The notes under the pieces were generated by a model, which was given only the letters and a program-made list of their open reading frames with translations, made no database searches and was not told the origin of the DNA. A program made the position numbers and the translations under genes. Of a DNA stretch of 64,000 nucleotides, positions 28,228-37,768 are shown piece after piece. Every line of letters starts with the position of its first letter. Position 1 is the stretch's first letter. This DNA comes from an uncultured Paracoccaceae bacterium (lineage in GTDB: Bacteria > Pseudomonadota > Alphaproteobacteria > Rhodobacterales > Rhodobacteraceae): assembly GCA_913060475.1 (NCBI GenBank), contig CAJXSD010000009.1:46720-110719 (forward strand). The letters are read 5' to 3'.

Positions 28228-28413
28228 TTAGTTGTTTGCAGCAACTGCGCCGATCAAAACCAGCAAAATCGCTGGCAGAACCAAGTTTGCAGAAGAAGAA
28301 CCTGTTGGTTCTGCTACCAATACTGGTGCTTCCATTACTGGTTCTGATACGTTGCCAGCAAATGCTGTTGATGCTGTTGCTGCGAAAGCAGCTGCAAGAA
28401 CGATCTTTTTCAT
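28228..28413 (-). CDS. very small exported protein of unknown function
   Basis: This 61-residue protein has a clear signal peptide (residues 1-19, cleavage after Ala-Phe-Ala), a short acidic Pro-Val-Glu linker (EPVMEAPVLVAEPTG), and a C-terminal hydrophobic helix (about 43-59) ending in Ala-Ala-Asn-Asn. It has its own GAGGA ribosome site and terminator, so it is a real, probably well-expressed transcription unit. Similar small secreted proteins occur in roseobacters, as far as I recall. I cannot name a function. Confidence 0.75.
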   Translation of the reverse strand: MKKIVLAAAFAATASTAFAGNVSEPVMEAPVLVAEPTGSSSANLVLPAILLVLIGAVAANN

Positions 28414-28540
28414 TTTATTTCCTCATATGTCACGTAACACAGTGTTAACCTCGGAGTCCTCAGACGACCGATGCCATATCGGTATATACGTTTGGACTGA
28501 ATTATCAATCCTCTAGTTGTAAATTCGGTGTGAAGCTCTG

Positions 28541-29140
28541 TCAAATCAGCAACACTTGGGTGCCAACCTTGGCCAATCCGAACAATTCTGCAATGTGTTC
28601 GTTGTACAAACCAATGCAACCATTGGACGATCTGCGGCCAATTTTGCGGGTGTCATGGGTGCCGTGAATCCGGTAATATGTCCATGTCAAATACAGCGCA
28701 TGCGTTCCCAAGGGGTTATCTGGTCCGGGGGGAATGAATTTGGGCCATTCGGGGTTTCGTTTTAACATGGACGGGGTGGGGCGCCAGCTGGGGCCTTCGA
28801 CTTTGCGGGTGACAGCGGTGCGGCCGCGGCGTGTCAGATCCTCGGTCATTGGGATAGAGGATGGATAGAGTTTATAGATGGTTTCGTCTTGCGACCAATA
28901 ATGCAGGGCGCGCGATGATGTATCGACCAATATCGCCCCGTTTTTCAAACTTGGAAAATAGGGCCGCCAATCCAGCGCACGAAAACTGGACAGATTGTGG
29001 CGGATTGTGCTGGTGACCTCTGATTCTGTTTCTGTTGTGCTTTCGTCATTGACGAATTCGGCTTGGCCCCAGGCGCTGGTGGCGGCCATTGAACCGGCCA
29101 TTGCGCTGGCTGTGGTCAAAAATGTGCGACGCGTTTGCAT
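28541..29140 (-). CDS. L,D-transpeptidase (YkuD family) with twin-arginine leader
   Basis: This 199-residue periplasmic enzyme is predicted to cross-link or modify peptidoglycan. An Arg-Arg-Thr-Phe-Leu leader suggests Tat export. The YkuD motif reads HGTHDTRKIG and later SNGCIGLYN, giving the catalytic His and Cys. It also carries a GPDNPLGTHALYL element typical of the ErfK subgroup. It is divergent from the CAP lipoprotein gene and close to a second L,D-transpeptidase at 29839. Confidence 0.9.
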   Translation of the reverse strand: MQTRRTFLTTASAMAGSMAATSAWGQAEFVNDESTTETESEVTSTIRHNLSSFRALDWRPYFPSLKNGAILVDTSSRALHYWSQDETIYKLYPSSIPMTEDLTRRGRTAVTRKVEGPSWRPTPSMLKRNPEWPKFIPPGPDNPLGTHALYLTWTYYRIHGTHDTRKIGRRSSNGCIGLYNEHIAELFGLAKVGTQVLLI

Positions 29141-29297
29141 GGTTTATCTCATTCTTAGCAGATTTGTGGTTTCTTATGACTTTAAAGTCGCAATCTCAAT
29201 TCAAACTATCGCGATCTATGCAGATTCTGTCAAACTGGGTTTGATCCGCAACGGATTGCGCGTTAATGCTGGGCCAAGCGACTGTGGAAAAAATGAA

Positions 29298-29852
29298 ATG
29301 CGTAATATTCGACTGATTTTGTGCGGACTTGGTTTGATTTTGGTTTCGGCGTGTGAAACGCCCGCGCCGGTTCAGATGGGGACAGATGGCAAACCCTTGC
29401 CGAAACTTTACAATCTTGAAAAACAAGACCCCGCAGCCGTGCAATACCGTATGCTGGATGCCGTTAATGTGATGCGGCAAAATGTTGGTGCCATGCCATT
29501 GCGCATCAATGCGGAACTGACCGCAGCCGCCGCAACCCATGCCCGGGACATGTCGGTTCAAAACCGCCCCTGGCATTTTGGTTCGGATGGATCGTCACCC
29601 TTGGATCGTGTGGCGCGTGTCGGATACCAAGGCGTGTTTCTGGGCGAAGTGATTTCGGAAACCTATGAGAGTGAATTAACCACCCTTTCGGCATGGGTTG
29701 ATGATGCGGATACACGCTTTGTCATTCTGGATCCGAATGCCCAGGATGTGGGAATCGCATGGTTCCAAGAGCCGAACGGAAAAATTTGGTGGACTATGAC
29801 AACGGGTGGACCAGCACTTAGCCAAATCGCGGCATCGGCTAGGGCCGAATGA
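29298..29852 (+). CDS. CAP-domain (SCP/PR1) lipoprotein
   Basis: This 184-residue secreted lipoprotein has a lipobox Leu-Val-Ser-Ala-Cys at residues 15-19 of a signal peptide, followed by a CAP domain with elements LRINAELTAAAATHARDM, the HFGSDGSSPLDRV segment and GEVISETYES. The CAP active-site His pair is only partly evident. I chose the ATG at 29298, since the reading frame extends upstream into the L,D-transpeptidase on the other strand without signal-peptide sense. It converges with the next L,D-transpeptidase (14-base overlap). Confidence 0.85.
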   Translation: MRNIRLILCGLGLILVSACETPAPVQMGTDGKPLPKLYNLEKQDPAAVQYRMLDAVNVMRQNVGAMPLRINAELTAAAATHARDMSVQNRPWHFGSDGSSPLDRVARVGYQGVFLGEVISETYESELTTLSAWVDDADTRFVILDPNAQDVGIAWFQEPNGKIWWTMTTGGPALSQIAASARAE

Positions 29853-30333
29853 AAACCGGCGTTCCGACTGGGACCAGTTGATAAATTTCGCGGATTTGAT
29901 GGTCTTTGACCGCGATGCATCCTGCGGTCCAATCGCCGGATTGTGCGGGTTTCTTGGGGTCTTGGCCGTGAATAAATATGTCGCCGCCGGGTGATTTGCC
30001 CTTGGCCTCAGCAAAGGCGCGGTCCCGCGTGTTGGGGTATGAAATGCCCAAAGACAGGTGGAATTTGGAATTCGGATTTTTGCGGTCGATGAAATAGGTA
30101 CCTTCGGGGGTTTTGCCGTCATTTTCGAATTGCTTATGCCCTGCGGGGGCAAATCCCAACCCGATATCATAGGACCGCATAATGTCATTTCCATTCAGCA
30201 AATACAGTTTTCGATCCTGTTTTTTCACATAAACGGACGTAATTTTCGTGTTATCGGGAATGGCGGGTTGCTGCGAACACGCAGCCCCAAGGGCTGTTAG
30301 AATAAACAGTGCAATAGTTCTGATAAATGACAT
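29839..30333 (-). CDS. L,D-transpeptidase lipoprotein (YkuD family)
   Basis: This 164-residue lipoprotein has a lipobox (Leu-Gly-Ala-Ala-Cys at about 15-19) and a YkuD catalytic domain: KKQDRKLYLL opening, GKTPEGTYFIDRKNPNSKFHLSLGISYP, and the catalytic His in IFIHGQ and Cys in TAGCIAV. It is the second such enzyme in 2 kb and anchored to a membrane, unlike the Tat-exported first one. It probably acts in cell-wall remodelling. Its 3' end overlaps the CAP gene convergently. Confidence 0.9.
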   Translation of the reverse strand: MSFIRTIALFILTALGAACSQQPAIPDNTKITSVYVKKQDRKLYLLNGNDIMRSYDIGLGFAPAGHKQFENDGKTPEGTYFIDRKNPNSKFHLSLGISYPNTRDRAFAEAKGKSPGGDIFIHGQDPKKPAQSGDWTAGCIAVKDHQIREIYQLVPVGTPVFIRP

Positions 30334-30408
30334 TTATAGGATGCCTATGTCTGCTCGTTTTTTTAAGGTCTAGCAGAAATTGGCGTCGATTTATAGTTCA
30401 CAAAATGG

Positions 30409-31626
30409 TTATCTTTTGGAAAATTTGGCTACCAATTCGACATGGGTGGACCAACGGAATTGGTCAATCGGGGTAATCCATTCCAGATCATAGCCACCCT
30501 GGACCAACTGCGCCGCATCGCGGGCAAAGGTAACGGGGTTGCACGAAACATAGGCAATGATCGGTACGCGCGACGCTGAGATTTCGGCGATTTGCGCCTG
30601 CGCCCCTGCGCGCGGCGGGTCAATGACCATCGCGTCAAAACGGTTCAGTTCGTCAGGCAACAGGGGGCGGCGGAACAAATCGCGTGTTTGCGATGTCACG
30701 CGTTTTAACCCGGTGGTGTCGCGCCAGCTGCGATCCAATGCCTTGATCATGTCTGCATCGCCCTCGATGGCGTGGACCTCGGCGGTTTGGGCCAGGGGCA
30801 GGGCAAAGGTGCCGCAGCCGCTGAACAGATCGGCGACCTTGGCTGCAGGGCCGATGATGGATTGCACCTGCGTGACCAAATCGGTTTCGCCCTGCTTTGT
30901 GGCTTGTAAAAAACTGCCCGCGGGCGGCAGGACCCGCGCCGTGCCAAAGGTCTGGGTCGGGGGCAGGCGCATGGCGATCACATCGCCATCCCATGACAAA
31001 CGCGCCAATTTGCGTGTTTCGCAAAACTGCCCCAATGCCACGCGCAAGGCCCCATCCACCGGTTTTCCACCGGTCACGGCCATGTCCAGACCGTTTTCGG
31101 TGACCGTGGTCAGGGCGGTCAATTCCGCCTTGCGTGATCCGGCCAGTTGGGCCAGTTCGGCAATGATCGGGACGGCGGCCAGCAGGGAAGGGTCCAATAA
31201 TTGGCAGTTTGGAATGTCAACGATGGTATCCGAGGCGCGCGCGTGAAAACCGACCTGTGCGCCTTTTTTGGTGCGGCGTGCGGAAAATGCTGCGCGGCGG
31301 CGGGATTTGATCGGGGACGTCACGGTTGCGTTCAATTGCGTGTCCAGATCATGCGCGGCCAGGGCCTGTTCGATCACCTGCAGTTTCCAATCCGCGACAA
31401 AATCATCACTGGCGTGCATCAGCTGGCATCCGCCGCAGGATTTGAAATGTGAACAGATCGGTTTGACCCGTTGATCCGATGGCGTCACAATTCTTACATC
31501 GCTAATGGTTTTGCCAACCACGGTTCCTGTAATGACCTCATCTGGCAGGGTCAGAGGGGCGAATAGGGGTCCATCGGCGATACCGTCGCCCTGATGCCCC
31601 AAACGTGTGATGCGAAACTGTTCCAT
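30409..31626 (-). CDS. class I SAM-dependent RNA methyltransferase with Fe-S cluster (RlmD/RumA-like)
   Basis: This 405-residue RNA m5U-type methyltransferase has an Fe-S cluster site: Cys58, Cys64, Cys67 (CGGC) and a later Cys in IPNCQLL. A Rossmann domain holds VADLFSGCGTFALPLA and DPPRAGA, and the catalytic Cys is in YVSCNPVTFARD. Family members methylate 23S rRNA (U1939 or U747). N-terminal OB-fold residues are consistent (LGHQGDGIAD). Which uridine is modified cannot be read. Confidence 0.88.
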   Translation of the reverse strand: MEQFRITRLGHQGDGIADGPLFAPLTLPDEVITGTVVGKTISDVRIVTPSDQRVKPICSHFKSCGGCQLMHASDDFVADWKLQVIEQALAAHDLDTQLNATVTSPIKSRRRAAFSARRTKKGAQVGFHARASDTIVDIPNCQLLDPSLLAAVPIIAELAQLAGSRKAELTALTTVTENGLDMAVTGGKPVDGALRVALGQFCETRKLARLSWDGDVIAMRLPPTQTFGTARVLPPAGSFLQATKQGETDLVTQVQSIIGPAAKVADLFSGCGTFALPLAQTAEVHAIEGDADMIKALDRSWRDTTGLKRVTSQTRDLFRRPLLPDELNRFDAMVIDPPRAGAQAQIAEISASRVPIIAYVSCNPVTFARDAAQLVQGGYDLEWITPIDQFRWSTHVELVAKFSKR

Positions 31627-31664
31627 AGGTTTGGATTACACCAGGTCCGTGTTAACAAAAACCC

Positions 31665-33500
31665 CTATTCTGCGGCCTGGGTCACGTTGATAAATCCACC
31701 TGATTGGCGGTTCCAGTACCGTGCATAGACCCCGTTTTGCGCCAAAAGCGCATCATGCGGTCCGTCCTCGATGATGCGGCCCTGGTCCAGCACAATGATG
31801 CGATCCATCCGTGCGATTGTGGACAAACGATGGGCGATGGCCAACACTGTTTTTCCCTGCATGACGGTATCCAGGGAGGATTGAATGGCGGCCTCAACCT
31901 CGCTGTCCAGGGCGCTGGTTGCTTCGTCCAAGATCAGGATCGGTGCATCCTTTAGGATTGTGCGCGCTATGGCGATGCGTTGACGTTGTCCGCCGGATAA
32001 TTTGACACCGCGTTCGCCCAGATGCGCATCGTATCCTGTGCGCCCCTTAAAGTCGCGCAAATCATGAATAAACGCATCGGCCTGCGCCTTGGCCGCGGCG
32101 GCATAGACCGCGTCGGGGGGCGCATCGGGATCACCATAGTGGATGTTGTCAAAGGCAGATCGGTTAAACATGGCCGTATCTTGGCTGACCATACCAATCG
32201 ATTTACGCAGCGATGCCTGTGTCACCTGCGATATGTCCTGACCTGCCACACGAATTGTGCCGCCTTCGGGATCATAAAGGCGCAATAACAAATTGACCAA
32301 GGTTGTTTTTCCAGCCCCCGAGGCGCCAACAATACCAATTTTTTCACCGGGCCTGATTGTCAAATTCAGTTTATCCAACCCGCCCGTGGATCCACCATAG
32401 TGGAAACTGACATCGTCAAATTCAATCGTCGCATGGGTGAGGGCCAGCGGCTGCGCCGTGGGGGCATCGACCAATCCATGCGCGGGGCTTAGGGTGCGAA
32501 TGCCATCTTCGGCCTCGCCTATGTTGGTATAAATCCCCATAATCGTAAAACTGACCCAGCCGGTCATTTGCGACAGACGCAGGGCAATGGCCCCCGCTGT
32601 TGCGATTTCGCCCACGCTGGATGTGCCATTCATCCAGCCAAGAATGCCGAACCCCACCAATACTACGGGCAGGACACCACCCAGCAACATCAGCGAAATG
32701 CGAAAGGATACCATTGGTCTTGCCCGGTCTACGGCGCGGTTGAAATACCCCTCCATCGATTGGACGACAGCCTGATCTTCGTGGTCGTCATGGGCAAACA
32801 GTTTCAGCGTTTTGACATTGGCGATCGTGTCCACGATTTGGCCCACAACCACGGATCGTGCATCGGCATGGGCCTTGGATTTTGCGCGAACCCGGGGGAT
32901 GTAATAGCGAATAACCGCCAGATAGGCGATAATCCACACCGCGACAGACACCACCATCGGTGTGCTAAGTGTGCCAACAATGATCAGTGCCCCAATCAGG
33001 GAGGCAATGGCAAAGACAATCGCGTGTAAAAATTCGATCACCACATTGGTAATCGCCGATGCCGTTTGCAGAATTTTTTGCGAAATACGTCCGGCAAAGT
33101 CATTGTCAAAAAATTCAATCGAATGCCCCAGGGCCCAACGGTTCAGCCGCAGCCCAATCATATTTAACAGGTTCGGCTGGATGATCAGCGTTTGAAATAT
33201 CGCGCTGGCCCAGAACGTCAGCGGGCGGAGGACCACGAAAAATATCACCCCCACCACCATCAGCCACAGGTTGTCATCAAAAAACGTGGCGCGGTTTCCC
33301 GAAACGGCGGCATCAACCACCCATCCCAACACCACCGTGGCGACCATATCAAAAAATCCGGCCAATCCTGATGCAACAGAGGCGCCCAAAATCATGGCCC
33401 AACTGCCGCGCGTGGACCAGCCGATAAAGGGCCACAGCCGATTGGGCGGCGGGCCATCCGCTGCCGCTTTGTAATCAATCAGCCGTGCCAGTCGTTTCAT
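31665..33500 (-). CDS. ABC exporter half-transporter (membrane-ATPase fusion) 2
   Basis: This 611-residue protein has six predicted membrane segments (about 35-330) fused to an ATPase with Walker A GASGAGKT, signature LSGGQRQR and Walker B LILDEATSALD. It is the second of two tandem half-transporters, overlapping its partner's gene by 4 bases (33497-33500), so they probably form a heterodimer for lipid, drug or peptide export. Specificity is not deducible. Confidence 0.92.
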   Translation of the reverse strand: MKRLARLIDYKAAADGPPPNRLWPFIGWSTRGSWAMILGASVASGLAGFFDMVATVVLGWVVDAAVSGNRATFFDDNLWLMVVGVIFFVVLRPLTFWASAIFQTLIIQPNLLNMIGLRLNRWALGHSIEFFDNDFAGRISQKILQTASAITNVVIEFLHAIVFAIASLIGALIIVGTLSTPMVVSVAVWIIAYLAVIRYYIPRVRAKSKAHADARSVVVGQIVDTIANVKTLKLFAHDDHEDQAVVQSMEGYFNRAVDRARPMVSFRISLMLLGGVLPVVLVGFGILGWMNGTSSVGEIATAGAIALRLSQMTGWVSFTIMGIYTNIGEAEDGIRTLSPAHGLVDAPTAQPLALTHATIEFDDVSFHYGGSTGGLDKLNLTIRPGEKIGIVGASGAGKTTLVNLLLRLYDPEGGTIRVAGQDISQVTQASLRKSIGMVSQDTAMFNRSAFDNIHYGDPDAPPDAVYAAAAKAQADAFIHDLRDFKGRTGYDAHLGERGVKLSGGQRQRIAIARTILKDAPILILDEATSALDSEVEAAIQSSLDTVMQGKTVLAIAHRLSTIARMDRIIVLDQGRIIEDGPHDALLAQNGVYARYWNRQSGGFINVTQAAE

Positions 33501-35353
33501 GTTTCACCCTCAGACACCAGAAACCCGCCAGATTGTCTGGCCCATAGATCGGCATATAGCCCGCCTTGGGCCAATAACACGTCATGGGGGCCATCTTGGA
33601 TAATGCGGCCTTGGTCCATAACGATAATCCGGTCCATTTGCGCGATGGTGGACAGGCGGTGCGCGATAGCGATCACCGTCTTACCCTGCATCATATCGTA
33701 AAGCGTGTCTAGGATGGCCGCTTCTACTTCGCTGTCCAGGGCGCTGGTGGCCTCATCCAGCAAGAGAATGGGGGCGTCTTTCAGAATAACACGGGCCAGG
33801 GCGATGCGCTGACGCTGTCCGCCTGATAATTTCACACCGCGTTCGCCCACCTTGGCGTCCAATCCGATGTTGCCATCGCGGTCAGTTAGGGTTGTGATGA
33901 AATCCAACGCATGGGCGCGGCGCGCTGCGTCCAAGATGTCGCTGTCACTGGTTCCTGATCCTGTCCCGCCGATCCGGCCATAGGCGATGTTGTCGCGAAT
34001 GGATCGATGCAGCAGGCTGCTGTCTTGTTGGACCATACCGATGCTGCGGCGCAGGCTGTTTTGGGTCACCTGTGATATGTCTTGGCCGTCAATCAAAATG
34101 CGGCCCTGTTCTGCATCGTAAAACCGCAGTAACAATTTCAGCAAGGTTGATTTTCCCGCCCCTGATCGACCGACCAGCCCGACTTTCTGCCCCGGTTCGA
34201 TGGTTAGGGACAGGGCATCCAAACCGCCTGTGTCCTGTCCATAATGATGGGTCAGCTGATCAAATTCGATGCGCCCTGCGGTCATAGATAATTCGGTGGC
34301 CTTGGCCGTATCGCGCAATGTCAGGGGGTGGGCGATGGTTTCCATGCCTTCGCGTACCACGCCGATTTCGCGGAAAAATGTGGTGACCGCCCACATAATC
34401 CAACCCGTCATCGCATTTAATCGCAACACCAAGGCTGATGATGCAGCTACAACACCGGCTGTTGTGGCGCCTTGCATCCATAACCAAACGGACCAGCCCA
34501 CGACGGACAAGATCAGCAGGCCATTCAGCAACATCAAGACAACATCCATTTTCGTGAAAATCCGCATTTCTGCGGCGACGGTGTCGCGTGTATTGGCAAT
34601 GGCGCTGCGGGCGAATTCCAATTCTGTCGCATCATTGGCGAACATTTTAACAGAATGAATGTTGGTATAGCTGTCCACGATGCGCCCATTCAGATTTGAA
34701 CGTGCATCTGACGCGGCCTTGGATGCGGGGCCAATACGGACCACCGCCCAACGGACCAATGCAAAATAACTGGCCAACCACACAATCATTGGGATGATCA
34801 ATTGCGGATGCGCGTCCTGCAATACAATGGCCGCACCCACAGCATAGGCAATCGCATAGGCCATCGCATCGAACACAATGAACACAACTTCGCCCGCGGC
34901 CCCGGGGGTTTGCATCACACGATTGGCAATGCGGCCCGCGAAATCATTTTCAAACCATCCAATGGATTGACGAATAACATGACGGTGCGCGCGCCAGCGA
35001 AATGCGGTCGCGACATTCGGGATTAGGGTGTTATTCAGCAACGCAAATTCGCCCAAATATACAAGCGGGCGAATAATCAAAACAAAGGCCACAAGCCCCA
35101 GCAAAATTGGCAGATCCTCGGCAATCACCTGATCAGGGGATTTGTTGCTCAGCAGATCAATCAGCCATCCCAGCGCATAAATCAGCACCAATTCGATGCT
35201 GGCTGCCAAAACAGTAATTACGCCAGTCGCGATAAAGACGCCGCGAAACCCGGCACAGTAATCCCGGATCAGTCCCAAAACGGTCTGTGGCGGGTGATCG
35301 CGCAGAGGCGTGGCATCAAAGGGATTAACAAGATTTTCAAAATACCGAAACAT
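33497..35353 (-). CDS. ABC exporter half-transporter (membrane-ATPase fusion) 1
   Basis: This 618-residue protein, counted from the ATG at 35353, resembles its neighbour: membrane region about 45-340 followed by an ATPase with GRSGAGKST, LSGGQRQR and LLLDEATSALD. A GAGG ribosome site is 6 bases before the ATG; the frame also opens at a TTG four codons earlier. The two genes are co-translated. The ATPase domains are highly similar to each other, suggesting a duplicated pair. Confidence 0.92.
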   Translation of the reverse strand: MFRYFENLVNPFDATPLRDHPPQTVLGLIRDYCAGFRGVFIATGVITVLAASIELVLIYALGWLIDLLSNKSPDQVIAEDLPILLGLVAFVLIIRPLVYLGEFALLNNTLIPNVATAFRWRAHRHVIRQSIGWFENDFAGRIANRVMQTPGAAGEVVFIVFDAMAYAIAYAVGAAIVLQDAHPQLIIPMIVWLASYFALVRWAVVRIGPASKAASDARSNLNGRIVDSYTNIHSVKMFANDATELEFARSAIANTRDTVAAEMRIFTKMDVVLMLLNGLLILSVVGWSVWLWMQGATTAGVVAASSALVLRLNAMTGWIMWAVTTFFREIGVVREGMETIAHPLTLRDTAKATELSMTAGRIEFDQLTHHYGQDTGGLDALSLTIEPGQKVGLVGRSGAGKSTLLKLLLRFYDAEQGRILIDGQDISQVTQNSLRRSIGMVQQDSSLLHRSIRDNIAYGRIGGTGSGTSDSDILDAARRAHALDFITTLTDRDGNIGLDAKVGERGVKLSGGQRQRIALARVILKDAPILLLDEATSALDSEVEAAILDTLYDMMQGKTVIAIAHRLSTIAQMDRIIVMDQGRIIQDGPHDVLLAQGGLYADLWARQSGGFLVSEGET

Positions 35354-35419
35354 CGTCTGCCTCAACCTAAAACAAAGCTGATCAGAATACGCCTCTGACG
35401 ACGGTTGTAAACCCCAAAT

Positions 35420-36013
35420 TTAGGTAAACAACAAAATGATACATCCCGCGATGGTTAGACCCATGACCCAGTTAAACATTGTCAGCCGCCCCGGGTTGTT
35501 CAAAAACCGCCGCAGCGGCACGCCAAAGCCGGCCCAGGTCCCCGCCGACACAATACCCAAGCCCACAAAGGTCGCGCCCAAAATCATCGCCGTGGTGTAG
35601 GGTGCCATGGGGGTTACAAATTGCGATGTCAGGGCGATGGCCATTGCCCATCCTTTGGGGTTGATCCACTGAAACCCTGCCGCCTCGATAAATGTCATGG
35701 GGCGTGGGGTGCCATTACTGCGTCCCAATCCACCTGATGTAATGATCTGATAGGCAACATAGATCAACAACGCGGCCCCAAACCACCGTAACGCTTCGCG
35801 CAGGATGGCATAGGTTTGAAAAATTTGCCCCAGAAACAATCCCACGATCAAAACCATCAGACCAAATCCGATGCCGATGCCCATGACGTGGGGCAGGGTT
35901 CTGCGAAATCCGAAATTCACACTGGATGCGGTCACCATGGCGTTATTGGGGCCCGGGGTGAACGCGCTGGTGGCCGCCAAAATCAGCATCGTAATAAATG
36001 TATCAAAGCTCAT
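35420..36013 (-). CDS. LysE family amino acid exporter
   Basis: This 197-residue membrane protein has about six hydrophobic segments and the LysE/RhtB signature near the N-terminus (FTPGPNNAM), with the QWINPKGWAMAIA block in the middle. It likely exports an amino acid. It overlaps the CCA-adding enzyme gene by 11 bases. Confidence 0.9.
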   Translation of the reverse strand: MSFDTFITMLILAATSAFTPGPNNAMVTASSVNFGFRRTLPHVMGIGIGFGLMVLIVGLFLGQIFQTYAILREALRWFGAALLIYVAYQIITSGGLGRSNGTPRPMTFIEAAGFQWINPKGWAMAIALTSQFVTPMAPYTTAMILGATFVGLGIVSAGTWAGFGVPLRRFLNNPGRLTMFNWVMGLTIAGCIILLFT

Positions 36014-37172
36014 TTTTTGGCTCTTGGTGTAACAGTTCGGCCTTGGTCAGGGTGAATTTGGACTGGATCCATCGGGTTTTCAATTCGTTTAATCTTTGAC
36101 CCAGTGCAGCGCCTTGGACATGGGGCAATAAATCTGCGGCCGTGACGGGGAACACGGCATTTTGGGCCAATTCGATATCGGCTAGGTCCTGCGCCTGCGG
36201 CTGTGTTTCAAACAGGGCCGCGCGCAGGTACAAAATATCGCGCGCCAGATCCGCACCATAGTCATAGGCCAAGGCATGCGCCGGACGGGGGCTGCCCAAT
36301 TCATCGCGCATAATGTCCAGCTGTCTGGTGTGGTCATTGCTAAGCCTTAGGGCCGCTTTGACCCCGTCGCCCCCCAAAATCGCCAGGCGGCGCAGGGCGT
36401 GTGGCGGGATACGATCCATCGTTTCCAAATGCACCAAGGGGGCCAAATACCGATCATCGGCTGCAGGCAGAACATGGCCCAGAACACCCGTTTGGCGCAT
36501 GGTTGCTATCGCAGGTGCGGGGTCATTGGCACCCAGCAGCTTAATCATTTCTGCGCCGACCCGTTCGCGGCTGAGCTGGGTCAGCCCGTCCAGATGATCG
36601 GCAATCGCGGCCAATGTGTCACGATCAAACCCGATCGCAGGGTCACCATAAACGGCGGTGAACCGAAAGAACCGTAAAATGCGCAGGTAATCTTCGCGAA
36701 TGCGATCCGCAGCGGTTCCGATAAACCGAAAATGGCGGCGTTTTAGATCGGGTAATCCATTGACCGGATCGGTGATCGTCCCATGTGCATCCGCATAAAG
36801 CGCGTTCATCGTGAAATCACGGCGCTGGGCGTCTTCGGTCAGTGTGTCGGAAAATTGCACCCGGGCGTGGCGGCCATCGGTGTCCACATCTTTGCGAAAG
36901 GTGGTGATTTCATGCGCTAGACCTTGGGACACAACGGTGACTGTGCCGTGATCAATCCCTGTTGGAATGGCGCGAAACCCAGCGGATTTGGCCAGATCCA
37001 TAACCACCTGTGGACGCGCATCAGTGCAAATATCCAAATCATTTACCGGCAGCCCCAGTAAATCGTTACGCACACAGCCTCCAACGAAATAGGCCTGATA
37101 TCCTGCCTGCACCAGCATCTGGCATACCTGCTGTGTGGCCTGCGCCCTGATCCAATCGCCCGAAATTTTCAT
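36003..37172 (-). CDS. CCA tRNA nucleotidyltransferase
   Basis: This 389-residue enzyme adds or repairs the 3' CCA of tRNA. The catalytic core has GGCVRN and the DxD carboxylates in VNDLDICTD; the RRDFTMNALYAD block follows, then the RIREDYLRILRFFRF ERhxxExxxi-like helix. I start it at the ATG at 37172, which overlaps the Nudix gene's stop codon (ATGA); the frame extends to 37280. Its upstream neighbour is the Nudix hydrolase and its downstream neighbour LysE. Confidence 0.9.
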   Translation of the reverse strand: MKISGDWIRAQATQQVCQMLVQAGYQAYFVGGCVRNDLLGLPVNDLDICTDARPQVVMDLAKSAGFRAIPTGIDHGTVTVVSQGLAHEITTFRKDVDTDGRHARVQFSDTLTEDAQRRDFTMNALYADAHGTITDPVNGLPDLKRRHFRFIGTAADRIREDYLRILRFFRFTAVYGDPAIGFDRDTLAAIADHLDGLTQLSRERVGAEMIKLLGANDPAPAIATMRQTGVLGHVLPAADDRYLAPLVHLETMDRIPPHALRRLAILGGDGVKAALRLSNDHTRQLDIMRDELGSPRPAHALAYDYGADLARDILYLRAALFETQPQAQDLADIELAQNAVFPVTAADLLPHVQGAALGQRLNELKTRWIQSKFTLTKAELLHQEPKNEL

Positions 37173-37768
37173 GTCGATGTGACCTGCTGGGCCAGACCAA
37201 ACAACATCCGCGCCGTAGCGCCCCATATATAATAGGGACCATAGGGGGCCACATAGTATTTGCGCCAGCTGCCCCGCCATCTGCGCTGTTCCACCCGAAA
37301 ATGATCCGGGTTCAAAATGTGATCCAGCGGAACGGTAAAGACTTCGTCCACTTCGTTTGGGTCAACGCGTGGGTCAAAGGGTGCGGTAATTTCCGCAACA
37401 ATGGGGCACACCTGAAATCCGGTGACCGTTTCATGTGGGGTCAACTGCCCCAAGACGCGCAGGTTGGATGGGGGCAGGGCGATTTCTTCGTCCGCTTCGC
37501 GAATGGCGGCGGCGATTGTATCGGTATCGGTTGGGTCCACTTTGCCCCCAGGGAATGCAATTTGCCCAGGGTGATGTTTCAGGTGCGATGCGCGTTTGGT
37601 CAGATACAACACATCCCCATTCTTGCGGCGCTGAATACCAATCAACACAGCAGCCGGCCGCAATACGCGATTGTCAGGCAACTGAATTTCCGGGTTCAGA
37701 TCAAAATCAGACGATGCCACGCTGGGGCGATCCAAAGCGGCAATAACGTCTGACAATGATTTAGTCAT
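37169..37768 (-). CDS. Nudix hydrolase, CoA pyrophosphatase type
   Basis: This 199-residue hydrolase has the CoA-type Nudix region: LKHHPGQIAFPGGKVD leads into the box with GG, READEEI and a later HETVTGFQVCPIV element (UPF0035-like). It probably hydrolyses CoA or related nucleotides. I start it at the ATG at 37768, overlapping the Hsp33 gene by 8 bases; the frame extends to 37822. It is coupled to the CCA gene. Confidence 0.85.
   Translation of the reverse strand: MTKSLSDVIAALDRPSVASSDFDLNPEIQLPDNRVLRPAAVLIGIQRRKNGDVLYLTKRASHLKHHPGQIAFPGGKVDPTDTDTIAAAIREADEEIALPPSNLRVLGQLTPHETVTGFQVCPIVAEITAPFDPRVDPNEVDEVFTVPLDHILNPDHFRVEQRRWRGSWRKYYVAPYGPYYIWGATARMLFGLAQQVTST

Noticed and set aside
28105..28230. 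BioR-type operator upstream of bioM
   Set aside because: I looked for TTAT-N2-ATAA-like palindromes near bioM, bioN and the ligase gene and found none.
30557..31246. 229-codon frame antisense to the RNA methyltransferase
   Set aside because: Antisense shadow of a well-supported gene with no independent evidence.
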